A stretch of 8,757 bases of DNA, taken from the NCBI GenBank assembly GCA_012800145.1, contig JAAZJW010000371.1, positions 1 through 8,757 on the forward strand. The letters are read 5' to 3'. The notes under the pieces are model-generated. The model was not told the origin of the DNA and did not search any database. It saw only the letters and a program-made list of their open reading frames with translations. This DNA is from Clostridiales bacterium (GTDB lineage Bacteria; Bacillota; Clostridia; Peptostreptococcales; Natronincolaceae). Shown in pieces: positions 7,230-8,757 of the stretch; position 1 is the stretch's first letter; each line of letters starts with the position of its first letter. The translations under genes and the position numbers were made by a program.

Positions 7230-7291
7230 TGTTCAAAAAATAGAGGTTTTAGAAGGAAATGTTAAATATTTGTAGAATATCATAATATAAT
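7227..7291 (+). repeat. Promoter-containing intergenic repeat, copy 3
   Basis: This is the partner of 2893-2957, again placed after a terminator and before a defence gene. It is more diverged from copy 1 (2283-2315) than copy 2 is, especially in the spacer between the two boxes. Both promoter boxes are kept without a mismatch to consensus, which argues for function rather than a neutral leftover. Confidence 0.8.
7252..7280 (+). promoter_or_regulatory. Sigma-H-like promoter of the SNF2 helicase gene
   Basis: GAAGGAAAT (7252-7260), an 11-nt spacer and GTAGAATAT (7272-7280) fit the sigma-H consensus at all defined positions. Initiation near 7287 would give a leader of about 45 nt, almost the same length as that of the McrBC operon. 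Sigma-factor identity is inferred from the pattern. Confidence 0.62.
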
Positions 7292-7298
7292 AGTGAAA

Positions 7299-7318
7299 TT
7301 TTGTATTATGCTACAAAA
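7299..7318. promoter_or_regulatory. Perfect palindrome in the helicase leader, possible operator or leader hairpin
   Basis: TTTTGTA (7299-7305) and TACAAAA (7312-7318) form a perfect 7-bp inverted repeat around TTATGC. It lies just after the predicted transcription start and 1 nt before the ribosome-binding sequence GTGGGTGAT (7320-7328). That position suits a repressor operator, or a leader hairpin that limits ribosome access. The McrBC leader has no matching palindrome. Confidence 0.4.
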
Positions 7319-7331
7319 AGTGGGTGATGTT

Positions 7332-8757
7332 ATGGAAATAATAAACAATATAGACAGGTTGTTGGGGGACGATTTAAAAAATGTAATAGAAAAGGATTCA
7401 AAAGTATCTATTGCGGCATCCTATTTTTCTATTTATGCCTATGAAGCCTTGAGGGAGGAATTAGATCAAATAAAAGAACTTAAATTTATTTTCAATTCTC
7501 CCACTTTTATAAAGGACAAAATAGAAAAGGAAAAAAGGGAATTTTATATACCCAAACGAAACAGGGAAAAAAGCATATACGGAACCGAATTCGAAATAAA
7601 ATTAAAAAACGAACTGATGCAAAAATCCATAGCAAGGGAATGTAGCGACTGGATTAGAAAAAAAGCTATCTTCAAATCTAACAAGACCCATGGTCATTTA
7701 CCCAGTTTTATAAACATTGAAAACGGTAAACAACAAACCACATATATGCCTATACAAGGACTTAGCACCATAGATCTGGGATATGAAAGGGGAGACTATA
7801 TAGCAAATTTCATTAATAAATTTGATGATTATAATTCTACCAGAACTTATATTGAATTGTTTCAACAAGTCTGGGCAGACGATGAAAAAATGGAAAATAT
7901 AACGGCAGAAGTAATAGAATACATTTCCACGGTATATAAAGAAAATTCTCCTGAATTCATATATTTTGTCATACTATATAATATTTTTAACGAATTTTTG
8001 GAGGACATAAATGATGATTTACTTCCCAATGAAGCAACCGGGTTTAAGGAAACAGAAATATGGAACAGACTTTACAGTTTTCAAAAAGATGCGGTAATAG
8101 GGATCATCAATAAACTTCAGAAATACCATGGATGCATACTTGCGGACAGTGTAGGGTTAGGCAAAACCTTTACAGCACTGGGAGTTATAAAATACTATGA
8201 ATTGAGAAACAAAAACGTGTTGGTATTATGCCCCAAAAAGATATCTGAAAACTGGCTTACCTACAGAGAGAACTACACCAATAACATACTTTACAAGGAT
8301 AGATTTAATTATGATGTCTTATACCATACAGATTTATCCCGGTACTTCGGTTATACAAACGGCATAGATTTAGAAAGACTGAATTGGAGCAATTATGATT
8401 TGCTTATAATCGACGAATCTCATAATTTCAGAAATAATGAACCGGTAAAGGATAGAGAAACCAGATATCAAAGGCTCATGAGAGAGGTAATAAGAACAGG
8501 GGTCAAAACAGATGTACTGATGTTATCTGCTACCCCTGTAAACAACAAATTCAACGATTTAAGAAATCAACTGGCTTTGGCTTATGAAGGCAATCCATCC
8601 AACATAAACAAAAAGTTAAATACGGAAAGAGGTATCAACGATATATTTAGAAGGGCCCAGTATTCTTTTAATAAATGGTCTAGGTTACCCAACAACAGAA
8701 GAACAACAGAAGCACTTTTAAATATGTTGGATTATGACTTTTTTGAACTGTTGGACA
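7332..8757 (+). CDS. SNF2-type helicase with degenerate PLD-like N-terminal domain, 3' end outside window
   Basis: An open frame runs from the ATG at 7332 (GTGGGTGAT at 7320-7328 is its ribosome-binding site) to the window end without a stop: 475 residues of a larger protein, probably about 1,000 aa judging by its family. Residues about 1-170 resemble the phospholipase-D-like domain found at the front of a group of SNF2 helicases, including SIAASYFSIYAYEALREEL and the late YMPIQGLSTIDLGYERGD, which occupies the place of the usual GSSN-type motif. The expected HxK catalytic signature is not seen; HGHLPSF (about 126-132) stands in its place, so nuclease activity is doubtful. The motor starts near 250: Q-like YSFQKDA, motif I DSVGLGKT (272-279), VLVLCPKKISENW, motif II DESH (361-364) and motif III SATP (399-402). 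The second RecA lobe is beyond the window. It probably acts as a DNA translocase in defence, transcribed separately from McrBC. Confidence 0.9.
   Translation, partial: MEIINNIDRLLGDDLKNVIEKDSKVSIAASYFSIYAYEALREELDQIKELKFIFNSPTFIKDKIEKEKREFYIPKRNREKSIYGTEFEIKLKNELMQKSIARECSDWIRKKAIFKSNKTHGHLPSFINIENGKQQTTYMPIQGLSTIDLGYERGDYIANFINKFDDYNSTRTYIELFQQVWADDEKMENITAEVIEYISTVYKENSPEFIYFVILYNIFNEFLEDINDDLLPNEATGFKETEIWNRLYSFQKDAVIGIINKLQKYHGCILADSVGLGKTFTALGVIKYYELRNKNVLVLCPKKISENWLTYRENYTNNILYKDRFNYDVLYHTDLSRYFGYTNGIDLERLNWSNYDLLIIDESHNFRNNEPVKDRETRYQRLMREVIRTGVKTDVLMLSATPVNNKFNDLRNQLALAYEGNPSNINKKLNTERGINDIFRRAQYSFNKWSRLPNNRRTTEALLNMLDYDFFELLD

Overview
The window looks like a low-GC Clostridia-type Firmicutes chromosome. 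The supporting signs are strong purine-rich ribosome-binding sites, TTG starts, intrinsic terminators, promoter-like sites resembling sigma-H, and an OxlT-family MFS carrier next to an AMP-forming acyl-CoA ligase. All genes read on the + strand.

Left part (1-2212), metabolic. This holds the last third of an oxalate/formate-type MFS transporter (cut by the window edge) and a complete AMP-dependent acyl-CoA synthetase with its catalytic motifs intact. Together they suggest uptake and CoA activation of a carboxylic acid; the acid cannot be read from the sequence. Sample lines counted by hand give about 35-50% GC here and only about 23-27% in the defence genes to the right, so there is a clear compositional step.

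Middle (2213-2873), a decayed toxin-antitoxin locus. An apparently intact 87-aa antitoxin-like gene overlaps a PIN-domain toxin that stops after 51 codons. It keeps only the first catalytic Asp of the PIN fold. A strong intrinsic terminator follows directly.

Right part (2893-8757), a defence island. A two-gene operon encodes an McrB-like AAA+ GTPase (MrcB_N domain plus AAA_5) and a DUF2357/PD-(D/E)XK McrC-like nuclease with a C-terminal extension of about 220 residues that may be a PUA/EVE-like sensor. After a second terminator comes a large SNF2-type helicase, open at the window end and not closed by a stop codon. Its N-terminal domain looks like a degenerate phospholipase-D fold.

One thread links the last three units. 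The antitoxin/toxin pair, the McrBC operon and the helicase each have upstream a copy of the same sequence, which fits the sigma-H consensus with an 11-nt spacer. The copies before McrBC and before the helicase are nearly perfect; the copy before the toxin-antitoxin pair has one damaged base in each box. The McrBC operon therefore sits between two related terminator-plus-promoter cassettes, as if defence modules had been inserted or swapped at these boundaries and share stationary-phase or sporulation-linked control. No methyltransferase, CRISPR array, transposase, tRNA or rRNA is visible.
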